This document shows positions 1 to 7,877 of a stretch of 64,000 bases of DNA, piece by piece. The stretch spans positions 267,638 through 331,637 of the forward strand of contig JAFDWU010000002.1 of NCBI GenBank assembly GCA_018268315.1. Direction: 5' to 3'. Under the pieces are notes generated by a model, which saw only the letters and a list, made by a program, of their open reading frames with translations, was not told the origin of the DNA and did no database searches. Positions within the stretch are counted from its first letter, which is position 1. The number at the start of each line of letters is the position of its first letter. A program made the position numbers and the translations under genes. This DNA is from Armatimonadota bacterium. GTDB taxonomy: Bacteria > Armatimonadota > Fimbriimonadia > Fimbriimonadales > Fimbriimonadaceae.

Positions 1-426
1 GACCTGATGACGGTGGCCAAGGGCATCGCGGGCGGCTTCCCCGCTGCCGCGCTGCTCGCGCCGGCAGAGTGGGCGGACGCCATCCCGAAGGGTCACCTTG
101 GCACGACGTTTGGTGCGGGGCCGATGGCCTGTGCGCTCATTTCGGCAACGTTGAAACAAGTTACGCCTGAACTCCTCGCCAATGTGCAGAGGCTTTCTAC
201 CAGAATGAAGGTTGAGGCGCCGGTTCTGAATGTGTCCGGTCGCGGCTTCCTGCTAGGACTCCACTGTAACAAGCCGGCGACGGAGGTGTTGACCGCACTG
301 CGCGAGCGCGGAATTCTTGCCGGCGATGCCAAGAACCCAAATGTCGTCAGGCTGCTGCCGCCGCTCATCCTCGATGACGCCGCCGTCGATCAACTCATTT
401 ACACGTTAAAGGAGATCCAGCCGTGA
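1..426 (+). CDS. argD: Acetylornithine aminotransferase, C-terminal part (cut by window edge)
   Basis: The reading frame is open from the first base, so the gene begins upstream and only about 141 C-terminal residues are present. The product is a class III PLP-dependent aminotransferase that makes N-acetylornithine from N-acetylglutamate semialdehyde and glutamate. The visible start holds the family motif around the PLP Schiff-base lysine (TVAKGIAGGFP, Lys codon at 19-21), followed by the H-x-T-TFGAGPMAC stretch typical of ArgD. It is the first visible gene of an arginine operon: its TGA overlaps the GTG of argF' (GTGA). It could equally use N-succinyl intermediates; the carbamoyltransferase that follows leaves this open. 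Confidence 0.9.
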   Translation, partial: DLMTVAKGIAGGFPAAALLAPAEWADAIPKGHLGTTFGAGPMACALISATLKQVTPELLANVQRLSTRMKVEAPVLNVSGRGFLLGLHCNKPATEVLTALRERGILAGDAKNPNVVRLLPPLILDDAAVDQLIYTLKEIQP

Positions 427-1418
427 AGCAATTCATCACGCTTGGCGAGATGCCGGTCGAAGAGATCGAACAGCTTTTACGCTTGGCAAAGCAGTTAGAA
501 GCGAGCCCGATCAATGAAAGCCTGAAGGGCAAAACGGTCGCACTACTGTTCATGAACCCATCGCTACGGACGCTTGCCAGCTTCCAAGCAGGCGTTGCCC
601 AGCTTGGTGGCAATGTATTCGTTATCCAACCTGGAGCGGGTTCGTGGAACCTGGAAGTAGAAGATGGCGCGGTGATGGACGGCGCGAGCCAAGAGCACAT
701 TCGCGATGCAATCCCCGTGCTCGGCGGCTACGCAGATGCCCTTGCCGTCCGGTGCTTTGCCGCGGGCAAAGACTTGGCGACGGACCTTACCGACGGCCTT
801 ATCCGTAAGATGGCGGCCATGAGTCCGGTTCCCTTTATCAATATGGAAAGCGCTGCTGCCCATCCCTGCCAGGCGCTCGCGGATTGGAAAACTCTTGACG
901 ACCTAGAAGCACCAAGAGCGGGCGGCAAATTCGTGCTCTCGTGGGCGTGGCATCCTCGCCCCCTGCCTTACGCGGTACCCATCAGCGCCGCGGAAATGGC
1001 GCTGCTCCGAGGGATGGACCTTACAATCAGCGCTCCAGAAGGCTTCGACTTGCCGCAGGAAACCATGCACCAGCTCGGCAAGCTCGGAAAGGTAACGGTC
1101 ACCCGCGACCCACTCGAAGCCACCGAAGGAGCGCATGCAATCTACGCCAAAAGCTGGTGCGCGCCTGCCTTTTACGGCAAGCCGGAAGAGGAAGCGGAAG
1201 CCCGTAAAGAGCTTAGACACTGGTGTGCAAATGAATCCTGGTTCGAAAACGCCGACCCAAGCGCGAGATTTATGCACTGTCTGCCGGTCCGGCGCAATGT
1301 CGAGGTAACGGACGATGTTATCGATGGCCCCCGCTCGGCAACCTTGCAGCAAGCGAAGAACCGCTTACACGTTCAAAAGGCGGTCATGGCCGCCATGTTG
1401 GGAGATGCAAGCCAATGA
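423..1418 (+). CDS. argF': N-acetylornithine (or N-succinylornithine) carbamoyltransferase
   Basis: 331 aa. It transfers the carbamoyl group of carbamoyl phosphate to an N-acylated ornithine, giving N-acylcitrulline in the alternative arginine route known from Xanthomonas and Bacteroides. The carbamoyl-phosphate motif is FMNPSLRT (43-50), then VMDG (85-88), HPCQ (147-150), WHPRPL (176-181), YAKSW (241-245) and HCLPVRRN (285-292). The residue that decides acyl specificity (Glu92 in Xanthomonas AOTCase, Pro90 in Bacteroides SOTCase) aligns with Gln90, so the substrate cannot be assigned. The regulatory carboxylated Lys302 of the Xanthomonas enzyme aligns with Glu294. The GTG start is supported by AAAGGAGAT at 406-414 and overlaps the argD stop; the end overlaps argB by ATGA. 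Confidence 0.92.
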   Translation: MKQFITLGEMPVEEIEQLLRLAKQLEASPINESLKGKTVALLFMNPSLRTLASFQAGVAQLGGNVFVIQPGAGSWNLEVEDGAVMDGASQEHIRDAIPVLGGYADALAVRCFAAGKDLATDLTDGLIRKMAAMSPVPFINMESAAAHPCQALADWKTLDDLEAPRAGGKFVLSWAWHPRPLPYAVPISAAEMALLRGMDLTISAPEGFDLPQETMHQLGKLGKVTVTRDPLEATEGAHAIYAKSWCAPAFYGKPEEEAEARKELRHWCANESWFENADPSARFMHCLPVRRNVEVTDDVIDGPRSATLQQAKNRLHVQKAVMAAMLGDASQ

Positions 1419-2305
1419 ATACACAAAGCTTTCTCGGCCTTAGAAAGGCGGTGCCCTACCTCCAGCTTTATCGGGGCCAAACGTTTGTTATCAAGCTTGG
1501 CGGCGAGGTGCTGCGACGGCACGACGACCTTGTGGCCGTCCTCGAGCAGATCGGTGTTCTTCACCAGCTTGGCATTAAAACCGTCATCGTGCACGGAGGC
1601 GGACCCCAAGCAAACGAGCTTGCCGCCCGCATGGGGGTTAAGTTTGAGTTCGTTGAAGGCAGACGAGTCACGAACGAGGAGATGATTCAGGTGCTGACCT
1701 ACACCCTAAACGGTGAGGCGCAGGCCACAATGCTCTCGGCTTGCCGCGAGCTGGGCCACCAAGCGGTCGGACTGAGCGGACTTGATGCCGGGCTCATCAT
1801 CGCGGAAAAACGAAAGCCCAAGAACGGGCTGGATTATGGCCAGGTCGGCGACGTGGTCACGGTGAACCCTGGCGTCATTCAACACCTGCTCGCCGACGGT
1901 TACCTGCCCATCGTAAGCCCGCTTTCAGCGGATGCAAAGGGCGGATTGCTGAACATCAATGCCGACAGCGCGGCGTGCGCCATCGCGGTAGCGCTTGGCG
2001 CGACCAAGCTGATCCTAGTGACCTCGGCGCCCGGCATCCTAAAAGACTTGAACGATCCTCTCAGCATCATCTCGCAGCTAGATTTGAAGCAGTTGAAGGC
2101 GCTGGAGCAGGAGGGGACCTTCGATGGTGGGATGCTTCCCAAGGCGGCTTCCATCGAATCTGCCTTGCGGGGCGGAGTGGGGCGCGTGCATGTCGTCGGC
2201 TTCACCAACCCAGACAGCTTGCTGCTGGAGGTGTTCACCAATGAGGGGTGCGGCACCCTCATCGTGCGAGAGGAAAAGGAGCTTCTGCCCTCGGAACATG
2301 CTTGA
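1415..2305 (+). CDS. argB: Acetylglutamate kinase
   Basis: 296 aa, the usual ArgB length. It phosphorylates N-acetylglutamate, the second step of arginine synthesis. The amino-acid-kinase fold is clear: VIKLGGEVL near residue 25, the glycine-rich HGGGPQ loop near 62-67, the substrate motif TLNGEAQA, GLSGLDAG near 120, NINADSAA near 180 and the C-terminal GGMLPKAASIESAL. The start ATG overlaps the argF' stop (ATGA) and the last 8 bases overlap the start of the deacetylase gene, so the operon is tightly coupled. Nothing unusual was seen in the active-site motifs. Confidence 0.95.
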   Translation: MNTQSFLGLRKAVPYLQLYRGQTFVIKLGGEVLRRHDDLVAVLEQIGVLHQLGIKTVIVHGGGPQANELAARMGVKFEFVEGRRVTNEEMIQVLTYTLNGEAQATMLSACRELGHQAVGLSGLDAGLIIAEKRKPKNGLDYGQVGDVVTVNPGVIQHLLADGYLPIVSPLSADAKGGLLNINADSAACAIAVALGATKLILVTSAPGILKDLNDPLSIISQLDLKQLKALEQEGTFDGGMLPKAASIESALRGGVGRVHVVGFTNPDSLLLEVFTNEGCGTLIVREEKELLPSEHA

Positions 2306-3356
2306 CGTTCTCCACCTGCATCGCGAGCTTGTCGGTATTCCGAGCGTTTCACGTTCGGAAGGGCCGATTATGGATTTCGTTCAAGCCGTGTTCGAGGGGT
2401 TGGGAATTTCGGTTGAACGGCTGGGAAATAACCTCATCGCAACCGCAGGCAAGGGCCCGAAGGTTCTATTCGATACCCACCTCGACACCGTGCCGATCAC
2501 CCACGCCTGGACCAGGGACCCCTTTCACGTCGAATCAGTTAACGGCAAGGTGTTTGGGCTGGGCAGCAACGACGCGAAGGCGAGCGCGGCGGCGATGATC
2601 GCCACCCTCGAGCGCGTCCACGTGGAGGGCGGACCCTGCGAACTGACGCTGATTCTGGCAAGCATGGAAGAGGTGAACGGCGAGGGCACCGAGCTCTGCT
2701 GGAAGCATCTTCAAGAGGCTGGCTATCAGCCGGTGGGCGTTGTGGTTGGCGAGCCGACCGAGCTGAATATCGGTGTATCGCAGAAGGGCCTGATGATCCT
2801 GCGGCTCATCGCGGAGGGCATGGCGTGCCACTCAGCGAACGCAGATCGCCTTGGCGCAAAGAACCCGGTATGGGACCTGGCAGAGAACATCACGAGATTA
2901 CGTGGCATCGACCTTGGCCCTGAGCATCCGTGCCTTGGCAAAACCACCCTCCAGCCAACGGTGTTGGAAGGCTCGAAAACCCACAATCAGGTTCCTTGTG
3001 AGGCGTCTTGCCTTCTAGATCTGCGCACAGTTCCTGGCCTCAGCCATGAAGAGCTTGCGGACCGTGTCGAGCAAGCGGTGTCTTGTAAGGTGGAGCGCAA
3101 GTCGCTGCGCCTACAGGCGGTCCAGTGTCCTCCGGAAGCCGCGATCGTCCAGGCAGCGCTCCGCGCGCGACCGGCGAGCGCCACGTTCGCGAGCCCCACG
3201 ATGTCGGACCAGGCGTTCTTTCACGGCCAGGATGCGATCAAGTGCGGTCCGGGCGTTTCAGCCAGGAGTCACACAGGCGACGAGTTCGTATTGGAAAGCG
3301 AGATTTTGGAGGCGGTGGACTTCTACTGGAATCTGCTTCAGGAGATGGCCAAATGA
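2298..3356 (+). CDS. argE: M20-family N-acyl-amino-acid deacetylase (acetylcitrulline/acetylornithine deacetylase)
   Basis: 352 aa with the ATG at 2298, which lies inside the end of argB; the frame is open further upstream but that part is argB read in another frame. A zinc hydrolase of the M20/DapE/ArgE family. Metal-ligand motifs are visible: DTHLDT (first His/Asp), SNDAKAS (bridging Asp), MEEVNGEGTE (catalytic Glu-Glu), GEPTE, and a late SHTGDEF (C-terminal His). Because the operon uses an N-acylornithine carbamoyltransferase, the natural substrate is probably N-acylcitrulline, as for Xanthomonas ArgE', rather than acetylornithine; this is inferred from context. The stop overlaps the argH start (ATGA). 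Confidence 0.88.
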   Translation: MLDVLHLHRELVGIPSVSRSEGPIMDFVQAVFEGLGISVERLGNNLIATAGKGPKVLFDTHLDTVPITHAWTRDPFHVESVNGKVFGLGSNDAKASAAAMIATLERVHVEGGPCELTLILASMEEVNGEGTELCWKHLQEAGYQPVGVVVGEPTELNIGVSQKGLMILRLIAEGMACHSANADRLGAKNPVWDLAENITRLRGIDLGPEHPCLGKTTLQPTVLEGSKTHNQVPCEASCLLDLRTVPGLSHEELADRVEQAVSCKVERKSLRLQAVQCPPEAAIVQAALRARPASATFASPTMSDQAFFHGQDAIKCGPGVSARSHTGDEFVLESEILEAVDFYWNLLQEMAK

Positions 3357-4525
3357 GGCTGTGGGATAAGGGGCTGCCGCTCGACCAGAAGATATTGGAA
3401 TTCACAGTGGGAAGCGACTACCTACTGGACCGCCGCCTTGTGCCTTACGACATTCTGGCGAGCAAGGCGCACGCCCGTATGCTGGGCGCTTGCGGCCACT
3501 TGGCTATAGCGGATGTGCAGGCTATTGTCGAGGCGCTGGATCAAGCGCAAAATGATTTCGATCAGGGCCTTTGGACAGTAGAGCTTGAGGATGAGGACGC
3601 TCACACTTCGCTTGAAAAACGGCTGGGGGAGCTCGGCGGCAAGGTCCACCTCGGCCGCTCGCGCAACGACCAAGTGCTTACCGCGCTAAGGCTGTATCTA
3701 AAAGATGTCATCCACGTGGTTGCCGTGCAAATCGAGCAGTGCCAAGCCGCGCTCGCCACGTTGGCTGATGAGCAGGGCGATATCGCTCTGCCTGGTTACA
3801 CGCACATGCAGCCAGCGATGCCGAGCTGCGTTCGGGACTGGGCGGCGGCTTTCAGCAGTGAGCTAGGGGATAGCTTGCAGGCATTGCAAGCACCGCTGAT
3901 CTTCCTGGACAAGAATCCGCTTGGCAGCGCCGCGGGATACGGCACACCTGGGCTGAACCTAGACCGTGAGCAAACCACCCATGAACTGGGCTTTCGCGAA
4001 ACCCATGAGCCAGTGACCGCGCCCCAGTTATCGCGCGGCAAGGGTGAGGCCAGCCTTGCGCTTGGGCTCTATCTGATCCTACAAGACCTCGGTCGCCTCG
4101 CGGCCGATCTCTGCCTTTACAACACCGCTGAATTCGGCTTCGTACGGCTGCCGGCGGAGTTCACGACCGGCTCCAGCATCATGCCGCAAAAGCGCAATCC
4201 CGACGTCTTCGAGCTTGTGCGCGGACACAGCGCGCAAAGCGTCGGCGAACTGAACGCGATCCTCGCGATAACCGCCAAGATGACGAGCGGCTACCACCGC
4301 GACCTTCAGCTTCTGAAGGAGCCTCTCTTCCGGCTCATCGACCGCACTTTGGCTTGTCTAGATACGATGGCTCACGCCGTGCCTCGCATCGAATTCATCC
4401 GCAAGCGAACGGAGGAAGCCAACGATCCCAGCATGCACGCGGCAGAAAAGGCTTTCCAGTTGGCGAAAGAGAGAAACATCTCCTTCCGCGAGGCCTATCG
4501 GCAGGTTGCCGACGAACTCCGATAG
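3353..4525 (+). CDS. argH: Argininosuccinate lyase
   Basis: 390 aa from the ATG at 3353, which overlaps the deacetylase stop. It splits argininosuccinate to arginine and fumarate, the last step of the pathway. The fumarase/aspartase superfamily signature GSSIMPQKRNPD is intact, and HLGRSRNDQV and PGYTHMQPAMP (catalytic His region) are present. The protein is shorter than the roughly 450-460 aa of many ArgH proteins, mainly at the C-terminus, as also seen in some Bacteroidetes-type enzymes. No argG is in the window; it may lie upstream of argD. A strong terminator hairpin follows at 4643-4672. Confidence 0.93.
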   Translation: MRLWDKGLPLDQKILEFTVGSDYLLDRRLVPYDILASKAHARMLGACGHLAIADVQAIVEALDQAQNDFDQGLWTVELEDEDAHTSLEKRLGELGGKVHLGRSRNDQVLTALRLYLKDVIHVVAVQIEQCQAALATLADEQGDIALPGYTHMQPAMPSCVRDWAAAFSSELGDSLQALQAPLIFLDKNPLGSAAGYGTPGLNLDREQTTHELGFRETHEPVTAPQLSRGKGEASLALGLYLILQDLGRLAADLCLYNTAEFGFVRLPAEFTTGSSIMPQKRNPDVFELVRGHSAQSVGELNAILAITAKMTSGYHRDLQLLKEPLFRLIDRTLACLDTMAHAVPRIEFIRKRTEEANDPSMHAAEKAFQLAKERNISFREAYRQVADELR

Positions 4526-4642
4526 ATTTTCACCTTGTCCATAGGAGGGTTTCCTGTCCGGCTTCCTACCAACTACTTCCGGCAACAACTGGAAGGAACT
4601 GCGCCCCGCGATCAAAGCGAGTGATAAAGTTACTGAATTGAC

Positions 4643-4672
4643 AAGGGGCTCTGGCGTCATCGAGAGCCCCTT
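4643..4672 (+). terminator. Terminator hairpin after the arg operon
   Basis: A perfect 10-bp stem (AAGGGGCTCT paired with AGAGCCCCTT) with a 10-nt loop lies 117 bases after argH. The tail is only moderately T-rich (CCTTGTT). The rest of the 337-base gap between argH and the next gene (4526-4862) shows no gene or convincing promoter; only a strong Shine-Dalgarno (GGAGGAG) directly before 4863. Confidence 0.75.
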
Positions 4673-4862
4673 CCTTGTTCATCAAGATTATTCGCCCCTT
4701 ACGATCCCTTTTGGCTCGACTGCGTATCAAGGTTCACGAGCCTATTCTGCTGGACACCGCAAGTAAAAATGCTTGTTCGCGGGTGAACATCTTTGTGTTT
4801 TGCCGCTGATGAGATTTAATAAGTGGTAATCGACATAGTGTTGCGTCGAATTTGGAGGAGAA

Positions 4863-5438
4863 ATGATTAAATCAGTCTCTATCGCGGCCCTCGCGCTCGC
4901 ATGTAGCAGTGCATTTGCTATCAGCGGATTGCGCCCGATCGGCGGCGACCTAACCCTTTCGGAGAGCATTACCGACCTGGGTGGAGGCTTCTACGATTAC
5001 AGCTACACCATGACTAACGTGTCCGCCGTGAATGCGGTCTGGTGGTGGGGTGTTTACAGTGCTACGACAGGAACTGGCGGCGGAGCTGGAAGCCTTGGTG
5101 GCTTTTACAATGGCGCGCCTACCGGCGACATGTTGGACCTTGGCGCCCCGAATGTGGCTTGGACCTATGCGGCTAGCATTTACGATCCGAGTATCGGCAT
5201 CGCAGTAGGCAGTTCCGGCACGATGGATTTCGTAGCCTTTGGCCTTGACACCAGCACAAAGGTGTTCTTCGCCGACGTTTGTTTCGAATGGGCGGGCGAT
5301 GGCTCGCTTGCCTTCAACCCGGACGGCACCCAGCAAGTGTCCTACTACGGAACAAGCACCGCAGTTCCCGAGCCTGCTTCCATGGCTGCTCTTGGCCTTG
5401 GAATCGCCGCGCTGATCCGACGTCGAAAGACTCGCTAA
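4863..5438 (+). CDS. PEP-CTERM-type exported protein
   Basis: 191 aa, hypothetical body. The N-terminus is a clear Sec signal peptide (Lys3, then about 13 hydrophobic residues, AFA cleavage near residue 19). The C-terminus is a PEP-CTERM-like sorting tail: VPEPASMAALGLGIAAL followed by RRRKTR. The middle is rich in Gly, Ala, Tyr and Trp without a recognisable domain (three consecutive Trp near 59-61). The start is fixed by GGAGGAG 5-6 nt upstream. Such tails are thought to direct processing by an exosortase-like enzyme and attachment or secretion; no exosortase is in the window. It is the first of five proteins here sharing this tail. Confidence 0.8.
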   Translation: MIKSVSIAALALACSSAFAISGLRPIGGDLTLSESITDLGGGFYDYSYTMTNVSAVNAVWWWGVYSATTGTGGGAGSLGGFYNGAPTGDMLDLGAPNVAWTYAASIYDPSIGIAVGSSGTMDFVAFGLDTSTKVFFADVCFEWAGDGSLAFNPDGTQQVSYYGTSTAVPEPASMAALGLGIAALIRRRKTR

Positions 5439-5460
5439 GCAAACGAAACCTTTCGGATGG

Positions 5461-5493
5461 ATGAGGGCTCTGGCAGATTGCTAGAGCCCTCAT
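5461..5493 (+). terminator. Rho-independent terminator
   Basis: Perfect 11-bp stem ATGAGGGCTCT / AGAGCCCTCAT with an 11-nt loop, followed by TGCTTTTG, 22 bases after the preceding PEP-CTERM gene. Confidence 0.8.
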
Positions 5494-5518
5494 TGCTTTT
5501 GCGCGTTTGGCACAAATC

Positions 5519-5652
5519 AAATCGCGCCCCTTCCGATACCGGAAGGAGCGCGAAAAGTCTCTTGTTTCAGAGAATGCTTAGGCCAGCTTGCGTCGCTTGC
5601 GAGCAAGAGCGGCAATGCCAAGACCGAGAGCGGCCATCGACGTCGGCTCTGG
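5519..5652. repeat. Direct repeat copy A: PEP-CTERM tail plus terminator
   Basis: About 134 bases that recur, with substitutions, at 6345-6479. The copy covers the terminator hairpin, the stop codon and the codons for the tail of the PEP-CTERM gene at 5578-6219. The conserved block stops where the two proteins become unrelated. Confidence 0.75.
5522..5553 (-). terminator. Terminator of the minus-strand PEP-CTERM gene
   Basis: Stem TCGCGC-x-CCTTCCG paired with CGGAAGG-x-GCGCGA around a short loop; on the minus strand it is followed by TTTGATTTG. It lies just downstream of the gene ending at 5578 and is copied, with changes in the loop, at 6349-6380. Confidence 0.7.
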
Positions 5653-6219
5653 TACTGCCGAAGCCGAACCGATTCGAACATTGTCCATAGCGGCTGCCTG
5701 GAAGGAGGCAACGAGGGCATCTTGCGCGGTGCCAAGATTTGCATAAACACCCACGTAGATGTCGGTCATGCCGGCAGCATCGTAGAAGCCGACCTGATCG
5801 CCCATAGCGGTGAAACCGGATGCTTCGCCTACAAGGCTAGCGCCATTATAGGCCCATACGTGGAAGTAGCAGTTAGGATCGCCGTTTAAGACGTATCCCG
5901 ATCCCATATTCCAATCGCATGCAGCGAATGAGCCGCCGCCTACAAGAGAGATGTGGTTAGCCCCGTTAGCGCCTCCATCCGGATAGAAAAAGTTACCGGA
6001 AAAGTTGGGGAACAAATACCATCCGGTAAAGGCATCCTTCGCAACCGTAACATTCATCCCATCTTCCGAATAAGCGGATAGGTCTTGCCCGGTCTGTACA
6101 TTGTCAAACGTAGCGATGTTCGAAACGGTGCCAACGGTCGATCCGACGACAAAGGTGGCACCAAGGCTTGAGCCCGCGAAACCAATTAAGCAAAAAGCAG
6201 CAATTCCAAATTTCCTCAT
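5578..6219 (-). CDS. PEP-CTERM-type exported protein
   Basis: 213 aa. Signal peptide (MRKFGIAAFCLIGFAGSSLG) and a C-terminal tail VPEPTSMAALGLGIAAL followed by ARKRRKLA. The body (TFVVGSTVGTVSNIATFDN, then a cluster of Gly/Asn/Ala-rich beta-like segments) resembles generic PEP-CTERM beta-sandwich proteins, but no family can be named from sight. Tail and terminator are nearly identical in DNA to those of the next minus-strand gene (5519-5652 versus 6345-6479), indicating a recent shared origin or exchange of the 3' end. Probably cell-surface or secreted. Confidence 0.78.
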   Translation of the reverse strand: MRKFGIAAFCLIGFAGSSLGATFVVGSTVGTVSNIATFDNVQTGQDLSAYSEDGMNVTVAKDAFTGWYLFPNFSGNFFYPDGGANGANHISLVGGGSFAACDWNMGSGYVLNGDPNCYFHVWAYNGASLVGEASGFTAMGDQVGFYDAAGMTDIYVGVYANLGTAQDALVASFQAAAMDNVRIGSASAVPEPTSMAALGLGIAALARKRRKLA

Positions 6220-6344
6220 AACACTTCAATGATACTGCAAGTTGGACTAGGTTCCGGAGAACGGTGTGACACTTAAAAGTACCTAACCGCAATTCTGGTG
6301 ATTTTGCTGGCTTTGTGCTTGCCAAGGATGTGCGAACTCAAAGC

Positions 6345-6479
6345 AAATCGCGCCCCTTCCCTTGACCGGGAAGGAGCGCGGCGAGTCTGTTGCTTAAGAG
6401 AGGCTTAGGCCAGCTTGCGTCGCTTGCGAGCAAGAGCGGCAATGCCAAGACCAAGAGCGGCCATCGAAGCTGGCTCTGG
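6345..6479. repeat. Direct repeat copy B: PEP-CTERM tail plus terminator
   Basis: Second copy of the block at 5519-5652, covering the terminator and the tail codons of the gene at 6405-7223. Confidence 0.75.
6349..6380 (-). terminator. Terminator of the minus-strand PEP-CTERM gene
   Basis: Stem CGCGC-x-CCTTCCC with GGGAAGG-x-GCGCG and a 6-nt loop; the minus strand continues ATTTGCTTTG. Located directly after the gene ending at 6405. Confidence 0.7.
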
Positions 6480-7223
6480 AACCGCGGCGTTGTTATCCGC
6501 ACCCTCAAAGATGTTTCGATACAGCAGGTACTGGTCTGCGCTCGTACCAGCCGACATGCCGTTCACGTCCATCAGGAAGAACATTTCGCCGCTACCTGCG
6601 CCGAGAGCGTTTCGCTTGAGCGCTGGTAGCACGCTGGTATAACCACCGCCTCCGTTCGCCGCAATGTTCATATCAGCAAGGCTGAACACACGGCTGTCGT
6701 TGATCGAAACAACGCCGCTTGCCCACTGACAATTGAAAGAGTTTACATCTCCGTTCGGGTGGTGAAGGTAGTAGTTCGATGGATCACCAAAGGTCACCTG
6801 GCCGTTGAAGGCAATGCCTCCGCTCGTGTCCTGGGTCATGTCCAGGCCGAGGTCTGCAAATAGGCTATTGCCCATCCCTGACCAGAGATAATTCTCAAGC
6901 TGGAAGATCACTCGACCGCCGCCCGCGTTGAAAGCGCTAAGCGCCGCCAACTGGCCGGACGTAAGAGGGTACTGGTTGCCGGTGTTCGTCAGCTGAAGGT
7001 AAACCGTATTGACACCAGACAAGCTGCCGGCCGTAACATCGCTGATCGCGTGAACGTTGTTGCCGTCATTAACTAAGTCCGCTTTGAACTGGGTTAAGTA
7101 GCCATCCAGCCCCAAAATGCCAAAGTCGCTGTTCTGTAGGTAAGCAATGTCCGTCCCTGCGAATGCCGACGAAACGATGGTGAGCGACAAGGCTGAAAAA
7201 GCCGCGCGAAATGCAATCTTCAT
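6405..7223 (-). CDS. PEP-CTERM-type exported protein
   Basis: 272 aa from the ATG at 7223; a TTG four codons upstream is in frame, but the GGAGAG ribosome-binding site overlaps it, so the ATG is preferred. Signal peptide MKIAFRAAFSALSLTIVSSAFAG, tail VPEPASMAALGLGIAAL plus ARKRRKLA. The N-terminal body (AYLQNSDFGILGL..., LVNDGNNVHAISDVTAGSL, GQLAALSAFNAGGGRVIFQLEN) has the look of a class I glutamine-amidotransferase-like or DUF4350-like Rossmann segment, where a membrane or surface protein reads out a flattened nucleotide-like fold; this is only a resemblance. Function unknown. Confidence 0.75.
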   Translation of the reverse strand: MKIAFRAAFSALSLTIVSSAFAGTDIAYLQNSDFGILGLDGYLTQFKADLVNDGNNVHAISDVTAGSLSGVNTVYLQLTNTGNQYPLTSGQLAALSAFNAGGGRVIFQLENYLWSGMGNSLFADLGLDMTQDTSGGIAFNGQVTFGDPSNYYLHHPNGDVNSFNCQWASGVVSINDSRVFSLADMNIAANGGGGYTSVLPALKRNALGAGSGEMFFLMDVNGMSAGTSADQYLLYRNIFEGADNNAAVPEPASMAALGLGIAALARKRRKLA

Positions 7224-7386
7224 AAGTCTCTCCAATGCAGCAGAACCACTTTGGTTCAGCTAACTCGACTATTTTATCGCATCTGTAGCAAAATGGAAGC
7301 AAGTCTTTTTACTAGTCGCGAATCCACGTTGTAAGGACCTCCGTCAGACACGTGCAGGAGGCAAACGTTTTCGCCAGAGCCAATGC

Positions 7387-7851
7387 TCACCCGTTAAGTC
7401 GCCAAATCGTGAAATTGAGAACTCCGGCAAAGCCCACCCACAACAGATAGGGGGCCAATAGCAGACCGGCGATTGGATCGATTTGCCAAAAGGCAACCAT
7501 CGTGGCCAAGATGGCAAGCCAGAACACCACGAGCTCCGCAAACGCAGGGCCAGGCTTGCGCATGCCAAAGAAGATGAATGACCAAAGCACGTTCAGCCCT
7601 AGCTGAACGAAGTAGAAGACAGGGGCAAGACCCGTGAGCCCAGACCGCTCCCACACCAGCCACGCCGCCACCGCCATCATGATGTAAAGCACGGTCCAAA
7701 CTGGACCGAAAACCCAACTAGGAGGATTCCATGCAGGCTTTTTCAAGCCTGCATACCATGTTGGAATCACCTTAGAGGTAGCGATGCCGCCCAGTGCCCC
7801 TGCCGCTATGGCAATCGTGATTGAAACAACAAGGGCAAGTCCAGACGACAT
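7387..7851 (-). CDS. tspO: TspO/MBR-family tryptophan-rich sensory protein
   Basis: 154 aa with five predicted membrane helices, the standard TspO size and topology. Typical motifs are seen: WYAGLKKPAWNPPSWVFGPVW, in which the KPxWxPP segment is diagnostic, ALNVLWSFIFF-like (LGLNVLWSFIFFGMRKPG) and PYLLWVGFAGVLNFTIWRLN at the end. TspO proteins bind tetrapyrroles and influence porphyrin or stress responses in the membrane. Its position between exported proteins gives no functional link, though heme-related genes lie about 11 kb away. It is transcribed in the same direction as, and 26 bases after, the DUF4440-like gene. Confidence 0.93.
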   Translation of the reverse strand: MSSGLALVVSITIAIAAGALGGIATSKVIPTWYAGLKKPAWNPPSWVFGPVWTVLYIMMAVAAWLVWERSGLTGLAPVFYFVQLGLNVLWSFIFFGMRKPGPAFAELVVFWLAILATMVAFWQIDPIAGLLLAPYLLWVGFAGVLNFTIWRLNG

Positions 7852-7877
7852 CTGCCCCTTCCTACGCCGATCGGCCT

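Noticed and set aside
2124-2297. Upstream extension of the argE-like frame
   Set aside because: This part overlaps argB in another frame; the start at 2298 gives normal length and typical N-terminal sequence.
3125-3352. Upstream extension of the argH frame
   Set aside because: It overlaps the deacetylase gene and lacks argH-like sequence; the ATG at 3353 is coupled by ATGA.
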